Origin: JBBSDP01 sp963754335
GTDB taxonomy: Bacteria; Planctomycetota; Phycisphaerae; Tepidisphaerales; Tepidisphaeraceae
Reading direction: 5' to 3'
DNA length: 64,000 nucleotides
NCBI GenBank assembly: GCA_963754335.1
Contig: CAVWFQ010000001.1
Coordinates: forward strand, 186,001 to 250,000
Every line of letters starts with the position of its first letter. The stretch's first letter is position 1. This document shows, one piece after another, positions 1-8,937 of this stretch. The translations under genes were made by a program, and so were the position numbers. The notes beneath the pieces were generated by a model that made no database searches, was not told the origin of the DNA, and saw only the letters and a list, made by a program, of their open reading frames with translations.

Positions 1-1988
1 AGCAATTCCCAGTTACCCGGATTGGACTGACGGTCTTTCGCCGTGACGGGCTGCTTGAGCCCATTCCACCAGGAGAGGTCGGGCGGCTGAGATTCCCATT
101 TTTCCTTCACGCCGACATCGCCCGCATCGCGGCGAAAATTCCATTCCAGCGGCAGCTTTGCGATGAGTGTTCCTTTGGAGCCGTCGGTGAGAGGGAGAAG
201 CTCGCGGTATTGCTGCACCTCGCCGGGCCACCAGGCGTAGCCGTTTTCGCCGATCACCTTGTAGGTCGTGAAAGTTCCGTTCATCGCGGTGAGCTTGTCG
301 CGCGCTGCCAGACCGCGCTCGCCGGCCGCAACCGCGGCTTTGTAGTCGGCCTCCGAATTCGCCTGATGGACCATTTCCATGTAGGCGTCGAGCACGTCAA
401 ACGACAGGCGCGTGAAACGCACGCGGTCCTGATAGAGCTTGTGATCGCGGCTGGTCGACGGCGCTTTGGCCATGATGGCCTCGGCCGTTTCCAGATTCTT
501 CTTCAGCACGGCGACGACCTGTGGCGTGTAGATCGCGGGGGCCACGAAATACTCATGCTCGGTCACCAGAGTTTCCTGCCAGGCGCGATAGATCGCGCTC
601 CAGTATTCAGACATTGGAGCCGCCGCGGGGCCATAGAACTTTGGATAAAATTCCTTGAGCAACGCATCAACATCGGCGTCGGTGTCCCATTGGAGCTGGC
701 CGCGGAAAAAGAGATTGAGGAAGGTGGTTGCGGTCGCGCCGCGGCACTCGGTGTCAATCCCCAGCACACCCGCCTTGCGATATTCCTTCACGTCCTCGCG
801 AAAGGCCTGATGCGACGGATTGGGAATGTCACGCCAGACCATCATGTTCTGGTCGTAATCGTAAATGGCCAGGCGTCCCTGCATGACCTTCGCCCACTTG
901 TAAAGGATATCGCGATACTCGCGGCGCGGACCGGATCGCGGGTCGGTCATGGCGTGGATCGGATCGAAGTCGATCGGCGCAAGGTAGCCGACCAGAGGTT
1001 TGGCGGCAGTGATATCCTTGACCGGCGGCATCGTGATGTTGGAATAGATCAGGAAACCGATGTGTGATTTGCTCTGCGGCGCCTGCTTCAGCAGCAGCCC
1101 TGCCACCTTGTTATAAAACACCATAAAGGCATCGGTATAAGACTGGCTCAGAAAGTATTTGTCGTATTGGAGAGAGACGAGCTGTTTGTCCTGGGCCGAG
1201 TCGGATTCGTAGACTCCATCTTCCAGGCCGAGCATCACGTCTTTACCCGCCTGGAATTGCGGGAGGACCTGCTTTGCCACCAGCTCGGCGGTGCGATCCT
1301 CAGAGATCGGGACGTTAAACATCGATTTTCCTGGCGGGATCAGCTCCTTCGTGTATTGGCCAAGGCAGTGGCCGCTCGGGACCGATACATCATTGAAAAA
1401 ATTGCGGCGTGAAAACTCCGCCTCGCCGGTGGTGTCGCCATCCCAGCTCAGCCAATAGCGACGGATTTCGAATGGCGGCGCGTAGGCGACTTCGAGGTCG
1501 CCGAGGGTGAGTTTGTCGTGATGTGGGATGCATTCCCCGAATTCGCCCGGCACATACCAGCGGCATCCCCAACGCCGCAGCAGATCGACCGCGGCGTAGT
1601 AATGACTGTCGTCGTTGTTCCCCGCGACGAATATTTTATTGCCCGACCGTTTCAGCGCAATGGCGTCTGCCCTGAGGATCGGATCGGGCTTGGCCGCCTT
1701 TACCAGCGCGGCAGCGAGCGATGGATCCGCCTGGATCGCCGACGCGCCGACGTAAATTACCGGTCCGTTGCCCGCCGTCGGACCCACGGCAAGTTTTGCG
1801 CCGCTCATCAATTCGATGTAGTGCGACAAATCGGCGGCGGCCCTCTTTTCCCAATCTCCCGCGCTTGTCGAAATGACAATACTTGCCTGGCTCACGCCGT
1901 GGTCGGCGATCACGAGGTCTTCCGCGAAGGTTGCCGATGAGGTCCATACTGACAGAACTGCGACGACAACGAGTTTTTGAATGAACAA
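1..1988 (-). CDS. Secreted DUF4838-type glycoside-hydrolase-like protein, 3' end outside window
   Basis: An uninterrupted minus-strand frame of about 662 codons runs off the left edge with no stop. The chosen start is TTG at 1988, preceded by GGAGG five bases upstream; it gives a signal peptide (LFIQKLVVVAVLSV then ATFA before EDLV). An in-frame ATG at 2009 is the alternative. Residues about 25-130 resemble the N-terminal alpha-glucuronidase-like domain (RRWGCRWYVPGEFGE), followed by a DUF4838 region with GIDTECRGATATTF and LFFRGQLQWD. Family members are secreted, putatively polysaccharide-active enzymes of planctomycetes; substrate and activity are unknown. Family assignment is from recalled motifs, not a search. 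Confidence 0.75.
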   Translation of the reverse strand, partial: MFIQKLVVVAVLSVWTSSATFAEDLVIADHGVSQASIVISTSAGDWEKRAAADLSHYIELMSGAKLAVGPTAGNGPVIYVGASAIQADPSLAAALVKAAKPDPILRADAIALKRSGNKIFVAGNNDDSHYYAAVDLLRRWGCRWYVPGEFGECIPHHDKLTLGDLEVAYAPPFEIRRYWLSWDGDTTGEAEFSRRNFFNDVSVPSGHCLGQYTKELIPPGKSMFNVPISEDRTAELVAKQVLPQFQAGKDVMLGLEDGVYESDSAQDKQLVSLQYDKYFLSQSYTDAFMVFYNKVAGLLLKQAPQSKSHIGFLIYSNITMPPVKDITAAKPLVGYLAPIDFDPIHAMTDPRSGPRREYRDILYKWAKVMQGRLAIYDYDQNMMVWRDIPNPSHQAFREDVKEYRKAGVLGIDTECRGATATTFLNLFFRGQLQWDTDADVDALLKEFYPKFYGPAAAPMSEYWSAIYRAWQETLVTEHEYFVAPAIYTPQVVAVLKKNLETAEAIMAKAPSTSRDHKLYQDRVRFTRLSFDVLDAYMEMVHQANSEADYKAAVAAGERGLAARDKLTAMNGTFTTYKVIGENGYAWWPGEVQQYRELLPLTDGSKGTLIAKLPLEWNFRRDAGDVGVKEKWESQPPDLSWWNGLKQPVTAKDRQSNPGNWEL

Positions 1989-2040
1989 ACAGACCTCCGA
2001 TAAAAGCATAAAACGCGGGGTGCGTGAGGGATTTGGTGGC

Positions 2041-2100
2041 CAAAAGATTTCCCCCTCTCCCGGAGTACCAGGAGAGGGAGAAGGCACTTCTGCCGCCGAC
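2041..2100. repeat. Intergenic palindromic repeat, CCCTCTCCCGG family
   Basis: CCCTCTCCCGGAGTACC is followed at once by GGAGAGGG, an inverted pair. The flanking text (aaaagatttcccc on the left, tctgccgccgac on the right) recurs at 34976-35130, so this is a dispersed element and not chance symmetry. It lies between proB and the DUF4838 gene. Confidence 0.7.
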
Positions 2101-2155
2101 TCTCCAGGCAACGAACCAAACGATCTTGAAACGCCCGATCGATTGAAGGAATCCG

Positions 2156-3260
2156 TCACCCGACCACCAGGTTGTCCCGATGAACCACCTCGTCATACGC
2201 CGCCTCGGCAAAAAGGGCGCACACCTCGGCGGTCTTTTTTCCCTTGATGACCTGCACGTCGGCGGCGGAATAATTGCTGAGCCCGCGCACGATCGGCGTG
2301 CCCGATTCGTCGTGCAACAGCACGACATCGCCGCGGGTGAATTCGCCTTCAACCTTCACAATGCCGGCGGGGAGCAGGCTTTTATGCTGCTCCCGGACGG
2401 CGCGGACCGCGCCGCCGTCAATTACGATCGCGCCGGCGGGACGAACGCTCCCGATCCATCGGCTGCGCGACGAAAGCTTGCGCGACGACGGAACGAACAG
2501 CGTGCCGAGGTCTTCGCCGCCCAGCAGGCGGAGAAGAATATTTTCCATCCGGCCGTCGGCAACGAGCATCGCCTCGCCCGATTCGGTCACCCTCCGGGCG
2601 GCCTCCAGCTTGGAATTGAACCCTCCCTTGCCGAGCGGGGATTTTTCGGCGCGGACCAGATCGCGGGCATCCGCCAGCTTTTCGACGATGCGGACCGGCT
2701 TGCCCGCTGAATCGAGAACTCCATCAACGACCGAGAGAAGTACCAGCAGTTCTGCCCGCAGCGCCTGGGTCACGAGGGAGGCGAGGATGTCGTTGTCACC
2801 AAAGCTGATTTTCACCAGTTCGTCGGTGCTGATCGTGTCGTTCTCATTAATGACGGGAATTGCACCAGTTCGTGGACGGAGACGATCGTATTGCGAGATT
2901 GAGGAAACGGGCGCGATCGTCGATATCTTCGCGGGTGAGGAGAATTTGCGCCACGGGAAGCCGGTGCGGCGAAAACGCCTGTGCCCAGACGTCCATGAGC
3001 CGGCGCTGCCCGACGGCGGCGACCGCCTGCAGCTTTCCCAGATCGGTCGGACGCGCGGGCAGGTTCAGTTCCCGCAGTCCCGCGCCGATCGCGCCGGAGC
3101 TGACAACGGTAATTCGCATTCCGCGCTCGCGCAAGGCGGCGATCTGCGCCGCGACGGAGCCGACGAAATCGACGTCCAGCCGCCCCTGTCGATCCGACAG
3201 CAACTGCGTGCCGAGCTTGATGACAGCAGTCCGAATCGTCGCGAGATAAGTCTTGCGCAT
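2156..3260 (-). CDS. proB: Glutamate 5-kinase, split by two one-base shifts
   Basis: ProB phosphorylates glutamate in the first step of proline synthesis. The N-terminal part (MRKTYLATIRTAVIKLGTQLL, IGAGLRELNLP, QILLTREDIDDRARFLN) and the C-terminal part (SFGDNDILASLVTQAL, GGFNSKLEAA, then a PUA domain ending RGLSNYSAADVQVIKGKK) are in different frames. Restoring one C near 2893 and one G near 2867 rebuilds the family sequence RNTIVSVHELGAIPVINENDTI across the junction (quoted in two parts: RNTIVSVHELG, AIPVINENDTI). Both losses sit in short homopolymers, so sequencing error is more likely than a dead gene. The restored length, about 368 residues, is normal for a PUA-containing ProB. The start at 3260 matches the family; METM at 3269 is possible. 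Confidence 0.9.
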
Positions 3261-3385
3261 GGTTTCCATGTCCAGATTTCGAAGGATGGAAAGATAAGCG
3301 ATCGAGCGTGCCGGGGCTATTCTGCCTGGGGCGAGGATCAACCGATGGACATGCGGACGCTTGTCAGCGGGCCACGGCCCTCCCG

Positions 3386-3560
3386 TCACCGCCAATTCTC
3401 GACCGTCAACCCCTGAACGCGCTTGAACTCCCGTGTATTTGCGGTGACGAGCGTCAGTCCTTCAGCAAGCGCATGCGCTGGACCGCAGCCTGGCCGCGGC
3501 CGCATTTGCTTTACCGCGCATCACGTCAATGCACAGATTGGTATTGAGCATGACTTGCAT
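3386..3560 (-). pseudogene. vapC: VapC PIN-domain toxin with internal deletion
   Basis: The frame opens like a type II VapC (MLNTNLCIDVMRGKANAAAARL) and reaches a stop after about 33 codons. Another frame then gives a typical VapC C-terminus: AHALAEGLTLVTANTREFKR and VQGLTVENWR, then stop. A full VapC is about 130 residues; roughly 80 central residues, including the middle acidic residues of the PIN active site, are absent. The start overlaps the antitoxin stop (TGATG), the normal vapBC arrangement. The product cannot be an active RNase. A collapsed assembly is possible but less likely than real deletion. Confidence 0.8.
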
Positions 3561-3793
3561 CAGAGCCGTTTGCGCCTTTCCGGTTTGGCGGATTGTCGGC
3601 GCTCGGGCAGGAAATCGTCATCGGCCGCGCCGATCGCGCTGTCAAAAAGGCTCCAGGCATCGTTTGCTGGGAACAGCAGTATCGCGGTCCCGATGCGCTT
3701 GATGCACACCTCGTCAACGTCAAACCTGAATTCCTGGGGGATCCGGACGGCCTGACTGGAGCCGTTTTTAAAAACTTTCGCAGTCTTTGGCAT
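3560..3793 (-). CDS. vapB: VapB-type antitoxin
   Basis: This is a 77-residue protein with an N-terminal AbrB/MazE-like swapped-hairpin domain (MPKTAKVFKNGSSQAVRIPQEFRF) and a C-terminal tail (SLFDSAIGAADDDFLPERR) of the kind that wraps the toxin. VapB proteins neutralise VapC and repress their own operon. The start at 3793 has GAGG eight bases upstream. The stop overlaps the start of the damaged vapC by one base. With the toxin broken, the antitoxin may survive only as an operator-binding protein. The paired GTATAGA motifs just upstream are the likely operator. Confidence 0.85.
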   Translation of the reverse strand: MPKTAKVFKNGSSQAVRIPQEFRFDVDEVCIKRIGTAILLFPANDAWSLFDSAIGAADDDFLPERRQSAKPERRKRL

Positions 3794-3806
3794 GAGAATG
3801 ACCTCG

Positions 3807-3846
3807 GTATAGATTCCAGTATAGACTTCTCTCGAGTATCGGCAAA
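3807..3846 (-). promoter_or_regulatory. Putative vapB promoter and operator
   Basis: The heptamer GTATAGA occurs twice on the plus strand, at 3807-3813 and 3819-3825, a 12-base period. On the minus strand a TATACT -10 (3823-3818) lies 17 bases from a TTTGCC -35 (3846-3841). Overlap of the repeats with the -10 fits VapB autorepression; this is inference. Confidence 0.45.
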
Positions 3847-3965
3847 TCAGGATTTGCCCGCGCATGTCCGTCCAACAACCGCATTCCGCAGGTTTCAAAA
3901 TCGGTGAATGATTCCAATCCTATCGGCGGCGGCTATAGTTTCAGTAACTTTTGAAAGGAACTCTG

Positions 3966-4571
3966 ATGGCCGCCACCCCATTGTTGAACCCTCCGGCCCC
4001 CGCAGTCACTTCCAAACCTCCGACACCGGCCCAGCAGCAGCTTCGCATTGCGCAAGACCTGTTTATTCGCCGCTGGGGCGAGATGGGCCAGACCTGGGGA
4101 ATCAACCGGACGATGGCCGAGATCCATGCATTTCTTTACATCACCGGCCAACCGCAATGCACCGACGACGTGATGGAACGGCTGAACATCAGCCGCGGCA
4201 ATTCCAGTATGAGCCTGCGCGCCCTGTGCGACTGGGGAATCATCCGCCGGATGCACAAGCGCGGCGAGCGCCGCGAATACTTCGAGAGCCTCGGCGACGT
4301 ATGGGAGATGTTTTCCATCATTGCTTCCGAGCGGAAGCGCCGCGAGATGGATCCGGTCCTCGAGACGATCAAGCAGTGCCACCGCATGCTTGAAGAAACG
4401 TCCATTGGCAAAGTCGAAGCCAAGAAAGACGCCGTCAAACTGACCCGCGAACGGCTGGAGCACATGGAAGAATTCATGTCCGTAACGAACAAGATTTTCC
4501 AGCAGTTCGTCGGAAATGCGCAAAGCGGCTTGAGCCGGGTGATGAAAGTGCTTTTGAAGGCCCTGGGATAG
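3966..4571 (+). CDS. GbsR/MarR-family transcriptional regulator
   Basis: The predicted protein has 201 residues. A winged-helix region (MAEIHAFLYITGQPQCTDDV, then MERLNISRGNSSMSLRALCD) is followed by WGIIRRMHKRGERREYFES, the pattern of the GbsR branch of MarR-like regulators, and then by a C-terminal coiled helix (ETIKQCHRMLEE) that probably dimerises. GbsR proteins repress osmoprotectant or membrane-related genes, but no such target lies next to this gene. The start at 3966 is set by GAAAGGA seven bases upstream. The flanking genes are divergent or unrelated, so it is probably monocistronic. Confidence 0.85.
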   Translation: MAATPLLNPPAPAVTSKPPTPAQQQLRIAQDLFIRRWGEMGQTWGINRTMAEIHAFLYITGQPQCTDDVMERLNISRGNSSMSLRALCDWGIIRRMHKRGERREYFESLGDVWEMFSIIASERKRREMDPVLETIKQCHRMLEETSIGKVEAKKDAVKLTRERLEHMEEFMSVTNKIFQQFVGNAQSGLSRVMKVLLKALG

Positions 4572-4650
4572 GGCGAAAGTACTGATCTGAAGAGATTTTC
4601 AGACTTGGCGGAAACGAAAATCGCTTCGAACACTCCGTGCCGCGGATGGC

Positions 4651-4679
4651 CGGAATTGAGCTTGCATTATTCAATTCCG
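4651..4679 (+). terminator. Stem-loop downstream of the GbsR-like gene
   Basis: CGGAATTGA and TCAATTCCG form a perfect nine-base stem with an 11-base loop, 80 bases after the stop. The run after it (ctgacttttcg) is a weak T-tract, so termination is possible but not certain. Confidence 0.4.
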
Positions 4680-4858
4680 CTGACTTTTCGAACCCGTCCA
4701 CCCTCCCAGCTTCACCAGATTCACGCCGCGAGCCTGAATTCTGGTCTTTCCCACTTCGAAGGAAATAGAAAGGCGTTGAAGCGCAGTTATGTTTGAGGCA
4801 TTCATCGAGTCGGCAGTTCGACGAGATTCCAGCCTCTGGTTTTACTTGGACGGGAATA

Positions 4859-5919
4859 ATGCTTGTCTCAGTGTCTGCGCTATTTCGAGGGCGTTGGATC
4901 GTTGCCGCCGCCTCATTGTCGGCCCTGGCCATCTCGGGGGGTGCCGGTGCGGCAAATATCGATCTCGGCACCGCCGGTCAATACAACATTTATGTCGTTC
5001 ACAACGATACGCAGGCCGGCAGCGATGTCGGCTCAAGCGGTCCGAATTCACCCCTGGGCGTTGCCGTGGGGAATAATTTTCAAACGACGGCCGCTACCGT
5101 GAACGGCAATGTAGTCGTTGGCGGCAACTTCACCAACTCCAGCAACACAGTGACGGGCAATGTGCTGGCCAACAGCGTCGACTGGAACACGCCATCCCTA
5201 AGCGGAACGATCTCTTCCGTTACTTCCGTCTCCCTCGGCAACGGCGGGGGATCGGTCCAAGGCGGGGTTTTTTACGAGACCACTTATGCCGGCCCCAGCT
5301 ACATCAGCCATACGCAAATAGCATCCGGCTCCATCACCTATCCGTTCAACTTTTCCACCGTCAGCGCGGACGTGACGAATCTCTCCGCAGAGCTTCACGT
5401 GCAGCCCTCCACGCCGGGAAGTTCGGTCACCGGCGGAAACAACAATCAGTTGCTGTTATCGGGCAGTGGTTCAAATTTCTATCTGTTCCATGTGACTTCT
5501 ACGCAACTGGCGGGAATGAACGACTTCCTTATCCATGTGTCAGGCCTGAACGGAATGACGCCGACTGTGGTTGTTGATGTAACCGATTTGAATGGCGATT
5601 CCGGTATCCTGCACAGCAACTCCCTGAGTCTGAACGGGACCGACTCGAACCACGTACTCTTCAATTTCTCGCAGGCGACGAGCCTCGACACGAATCACGA
5701 CGGCATCAATGGAAGTCTCCTGGCGCCCATGCAAACGTGAACTTCAACAGCGGCGACATCAACGGAACCTTGATCGCTTACGATCTTTACGGCAGCGGCG
5801 AAGCGCACGCATATCAATTTGACGGCAATCTGGTGGTTCCCGAGCCGTCGACCCTCACGGCGATGATCTTGTTCAGCGTGCCTGCCATCTGGCTACGACG
5901 TCGTGTTCGAGGGATTTGA
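4859..5919 (+). CDS. Choice-of-anchor A domain protein with PEP-CTERM tail, one-base shift
   Basis: After a signal peptide (LSALAISGGAGAANIDLG) the protein carries repeated Gly/Asn/Ser/Thr-rich beta-structure (VNGNVVVGGNFTNSSNTVTG) typical of choice-of-anchor A domains. It ends in a PEP-CTERM sorting signal: VPEPSTLTA, a hydrophobic helix, then RRRVRG. The main frame stops at 5740 after GSLLAPMQ. Restoring one A near 5728 gives APNANVNFNSGDINGTLIA, the expected family sequence, and joins the tail. Such proteins are exported and processed by an exosortase/archaeosortase-type enzyme, probably ending at the surface or in the matrix. The start follows GGACGGG. No exosortase is in the window. Confidence 0.8.
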
Positions 5920-6004
5920 GCGGAAGATCCGCTGATCCACGATTCGAGCTTGAGCCACGAGTTCAATAATCTCCGTCAATTTGTTCCATTTCCGCCTCGA
6001 ACGC

Positions 6005-6013
6005 TGATATAAT
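6005..6013 (+). promoter_or_regulatory. Extended -10 promoter for the aldehyde dehydrogenase gene
   Basis: TGATATAAT is a perfect extended -10 (TGnTATAAT). No strong -35 is present, as is usual for extended -10 promoters. Transcription would start near 6020, giving an approximately 70-base leader before the ATG at 6090. Confidence 0.55.
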
Positions 6014-6089
6014 TCTCGCCTTGTCATGCTCCGTCCAATCCGGCGCAGCAATGGCGTGATTTTCATTTCACCAACGCGAGGACTATGCC

Positions 6090-7574
6090 ATGACCACCTC
6101 AACGGCACCGGTTTCCAATGCCGCTTCTTCGACTCAAGTAAAGCAAACGAAGATGCTGATCGACGGCAAATGGGTCGACTCAGCGAGCGGCAAGACGTTC
6201 GAGACACTCAACCCAGCGACCGGGCAGGTCATCGCCCGAGTCGCCGAGGGGGACAAGGCGGATGTGGACAAGGCCGTGAAGGCCGCCCGCCGGGCTTTTG
6301 AGAAAGGGCCATGGCGGAAGATGAACGCCCGCGAGCGCGGCCGCTGCCTTTACAAGCTGGGCGATCTGATGGAGCAAAATCTGGAGGAGCTGGCGGCCCT
6401 GGAGACGCTGGACAACGGCAAGCCGATCAGCGACAGCCGGGCGGCGGACCTTCCACTGGCAATCGATTGCTATCGTTACTACGGCGGCTGGGCCGACAAG
6501 ATCGAAGGCAAAACGATCCCGGTCAATGGACCGTATTTCTGCTACACGCGCCATGAGCCGGTCGGCGTCGTCGGACAGATCATCCCCTGGAATTTTCCGA
6601 TTCTGATGCAGGCCTGGAAATGGGGACCGGCCTTGGCCACCGGATGCACGATCGTGCTGAAGCCGGCCGAGCAGACGCCGCTAACGGCGCTGCGCGTGGG
6701 TGAGCTGGCGCAGCAGGCGGGCATCCCCGACGGAGTCATCAACATCATCCCGGGATTCGGTGAAACCGCCGGCGCGGCCATCGCCGAACATAACGACATC
6801 GACAAGGTCGCCTTCACCGGATCGACCGAGGTCGGCAAGCTGATTATGCAGGCGGCCGGCCGGTCCAACCTCAAGCGCGTTACCCTCGAACTCGGCGGAA
6901 AGAGTCCCAATATTGTCTTTGCGGATGCGGATATGGACGCCGCGGTTGAAGGGGCTTTCTTCGGACTTTTCTTTAATCAAGGCCAGTGCTGCTGTGCCGG
7001 CTCGCGGCTCTTCGTCGAGAGCCATGTGCACGATGAATTTGTGGAAAAACTCCTGAAGCGCGTAAAGAAGCAGAAGGTGGGCGATCCGTTCGATTCCGAT
7101 ACAACTCAGGGCCCACAAGTCAGCGAAGAACAGTTCAACAAGGTCCTCGGCTACATTGATTCAGGCAAGACAAGCGGCGCCAAACTGCAAACCGGCGGCG
7201 GACGAGTCGGCAAGCTCGGGTATTTTATCGAGCCGACCGTTTTCACCGATGTGAAGGACGACATGAAGATCGCCCAGGAAGAGATCTTCGGCCCGGTCAT
7301 GTCGGTCATCCGCTTCAAGGACATTGATGAAGTCATCGAACGCGGCAACCGGTCGATGTACGGTCTGGCCGCCGCCGTCTGGACCCGCGACATCGGCAAG
7401 GCCCATCGCCTGGCGGCCGAGCTCAAAGCCGGTACGGTCTGGGTCAACTGCTACGACGTCTTCGACGCCGCCGCTCCGTTCGGCGGATTCAAGATGAGCG
7501 GAATCGGGCGCGAGCTGGGGGAATATGCACTGCGAAATTACACGGAGGTGAAGACGGTTACGGTTGCCATGTAA
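6090..7574 (+). CDS. NAD(P)-dependent aldehyde dehydrogenase
   Basis: The 494-residue protein is full length for the ALDH superfamily and most like the class 1/2 enzymes that oxidise aldehydes to acids. Visible motifs are VVGQIIPWNFPILMQAWKWG and KPAEQTPLTAL (cofactor site), FTGSTEVGK, the general-base glutamate in LELGGKSPNIVF, the catalytic cysteine in GQCCCAGSR, and EEIFGPVMSV and PFGGFKMSGIGRE near the C-terminus. Three consecutive cysteines at the active site are unusual but keep the central one. GAGGAC lies ahead of the start. The substrate cannot be read from the sequence, and no pathway partner is adjacent. Confidence 0.92.
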   Translation: MTTSTAPVSNAASSTQVKQTKMLIDGKWVDSASGKTFETLNPATGQVIARVAEGDKADVDKAVKAARRAFEKGPWRKMNARERGRCLYKLGDLMEQNLEELAALETLDNGKPISDSRAADLPLAIDCYRYYGGWADKIEGKTIPVNGPYFCYTRHEPVGVVGQIIPWNFPILMQAWKWGPALATGCTIVLKPAEQTPLTALRVGELAQQAGIPDGVINIIPGFGETAGAAIAEHNDIDKVAFTGSTEVGKLIMQAAGRSNLKRVTLELGGKSPNIVFADADMDAAVEGAFFGLFFNQGQCCCAGSRLFVESHVHDEFVEKLLKRVKKQKVGDPFDSDTTQGPQVSEEQFNKVLGYIDSGKTSGAKLQTGGGRVGKLGYFIEPTVFTDVKDDMKIAQEEIFGPVMSVIRFKDIDEVIERGNRSMYGLAAAVWTRDIGKAHRLAAELKAGTVWVNCYDVFDAAAPFGGFKMSGIGRELGEYALRNYTEVKTVTVAM

Positions 7575-7675
7575 GCGAAGAGAAGTAAAAAGGAAAAAGT
7601 GAAAAGGAAAAAGGGCGCAACTGGCGTTCTTTTTCCTTTTTCCTTTTTACTTTTTATTTTTTACTTTTTACTTCG
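7575..7675. repeat. A/T-tract long hairpin between convergent genes
   Basis: Repeated AGTAAAAAGGAAAAAG units are followed, after a short loop near ggcgcaactggcg, by CTTTTTCCTTTTTACTT units. The arms are about 45 bases and strongly complementary, and T-runs appear in the transcript of either strand. It lies between the convergent dehydrogenase and thioesterase genes, so a bidirectional terminator is likely. The last codons of the thioesterase gene run into it. Confidence 0.65.
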
Positions 7676-8092
7676 CCTTCCCCTTCCGACAATAGTTTCT
7701 CTCGCATCTCGCGGGGGATCGCGATCGACTTCATGTTTCCGTCGCGGACCGAACAGCATACGCTGGTGGCGCTCCCGAGCGCTGACGCGCGTTGGGCCGT
7801 TGAGAAACTCGACTTCATAGCTGAACGACTTCTCGCCGAGGCGGACGATGCTCAACTTCAATTCGAGCTGGTCTTCGAAACGCACGGGGCCAAAGTATTC
7901 GCACCCGGCCTTTACGCGCGGCCAGCCGATCATTTCGCCCTCAATTTCCATGGCGATGCTCAATCCTCGCGAACGGAAGAAGGCATGTTCGACCTCTTCC
8001 ATCATGCGAAAGTAATTGGCGAAGTGCATGATGCCCGCCATGTCGGTTTCGCAGAACTGGACGGTGCGTTGGATTGAGAATGATTGGGACAT
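7654..8092 (-). CDS. Acyl-CoA thioesterase, 4-hydroxybenzoyl-CoA thioesterase family, one-base shift
   Basis: The N-terminal two thirds is a clear hot-dog-fold thioesterase: QRTVQFCETDMAGIMHFANY with the active-site Asp-Met-Ala-Gly-Ile-Met-His, then FRMMEEVEHAFFRSRGLS and GWPRVKAGCEYFGPVRFEDQ. After EFLNGPTRV the main frame turns to Arg-rich noise. Shifting frame near 7795 restores a family-like end (SVCCSVRDGNMKSIAIPREM). The complete protein is about 145 residues. Such enzymes hydrolyse acyl-CoA or aroyl-CoA thioesters. It lies downstream of, and on the same strand as, a chorismate-lyase-like gene, with about 200 bases between. Confidence 0.82.
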
Positions 8093-8292
8093 CGTGATTG
8101 TAACGGAGTGACGGAGTAACGGCGTATCGGAGTGCGGCCTGATTAGATCAGGTGCGCGGCGGCAGGCACCAGCGCGCTGCATCATCGATCATCGCAACGA
8201 GCTGCGCAAGAACCTCCTCATATCCAGCATCCAATTCCGACGCGGTGAGTTCGTCAATGTATTGGCATCGGAGGACTACACCCTCACCATTC

Positions 8293-8865
8293 CTATGTGT
8301 TCACGACGATCTCCAATAACTCAATCGCCGGCTCATCGTCGCAGTAGATCAGGCCAATCCGGCCGTAGGCATCTTCGGGCGTGGCAGGTCGATGCTCAAA
8401 TAGCGAAAGGACCGCGCCGCCGGGCGGGAACCTCAGGAAATAGCGCGGCTTCACGCGGCGATGGAGATTGTGTTTGATCAACACGGCCCCGAGCGGCGAC
8501 TGTTTGGCGAGAATCTCTTCGCGAGCGGCCTTGGGAATATGTTTAAAGTGGAGCCGGGCGATTCCCCACTCGACGACCTTGTCGCTGCCGGCGGGCGTCA
8601 GGCTGATCATTCGCGTGTAGATTTCGTTCTCGAAGTGCTCCTGAAGGACATGGACCTCGACCGGCTTGCCATGATGCTTTTGAAGCACCACCGTCATGTG
8701 TTCATGGTGCACGAGCAGGTGGTCCTGCGGATAAGGAATCACGTCCGGCTGAACGACAGAGCAGGTTGGATCGAAATTGCCGTGCACGAAGGGCCGGCAT
8801 AAATCGAGCAGCGCCGCCGAGGCCGAAGAGGCGTCGATTCCGAGCTGCGTTTCACTCATACTCAT
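8293..8865 (-). CDS. Chorismate-lyase-like (PF01947/DUF98-type) protein
   Basis: The protein has 190 residues. The segment LLVHHEHMTVVLQKHHGKPV, the alternating EVHVLQEHFENEIYTRMISL, and SPLGAVLIKHNLHRRVKPRY followed by AYGRIGLIYCDDEPAIELLE match what I recall of the chorismate-lyase-like fold. Such enzymes release pyruvate from chorismate to make hydroxybenzoate. The assignment rests on recalled family patterns and could be a fold relative with another substrate. The gene is 72 bases downstream of a HemW-like radical SAM gene on the same strand, so co-transcription is likely. Confidence 0.55.
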   Translation of the reverse strand: MSMSETQLGIDASSASAALLDLCRPFVHGNFDPTCSVVQPDVIPYPQDHLLVHHEHMTVVLQKHHGKPVEVHVLQEHFENEIYTRMISLTPAGSDKVVEWGIARLHFKHIPKAAREEILAKQSPLGAVLIKHNLHRRVKPRYFLRFPPGGAVLSLFEHRPATPEDAYGRIGLIYCDDEPAIELLEIVVNT

Positions 8866-8937
8866 ACCACTTCACCCAGTCGACCCCCCCTTCCTTGTCG
8901 TTTAGGCGCCCCGCTCGCCGGGCGCGTCGCGTACCGC

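Noticed and set aside
210..1412. Long plus-strand open frames opposite the first gene
   Set aside because: They are antisense shadows of the DUF4838 gene, whose minus-strand frame has a signal peptide and conserved motifs throughout.
2861..2900. Programmed frameshift in proB
   Set aside because: Two independent single-base losses with no slippery heptamer or stimulatory structure; error is simpler.
8093..8292. Possible 44-codon minus-strand gene (RCQYIDELTASELDAGYEEV)
   Set aside because: It has no start codon in frame before a stop and no Shine-Dalgarno; at best a remnant.
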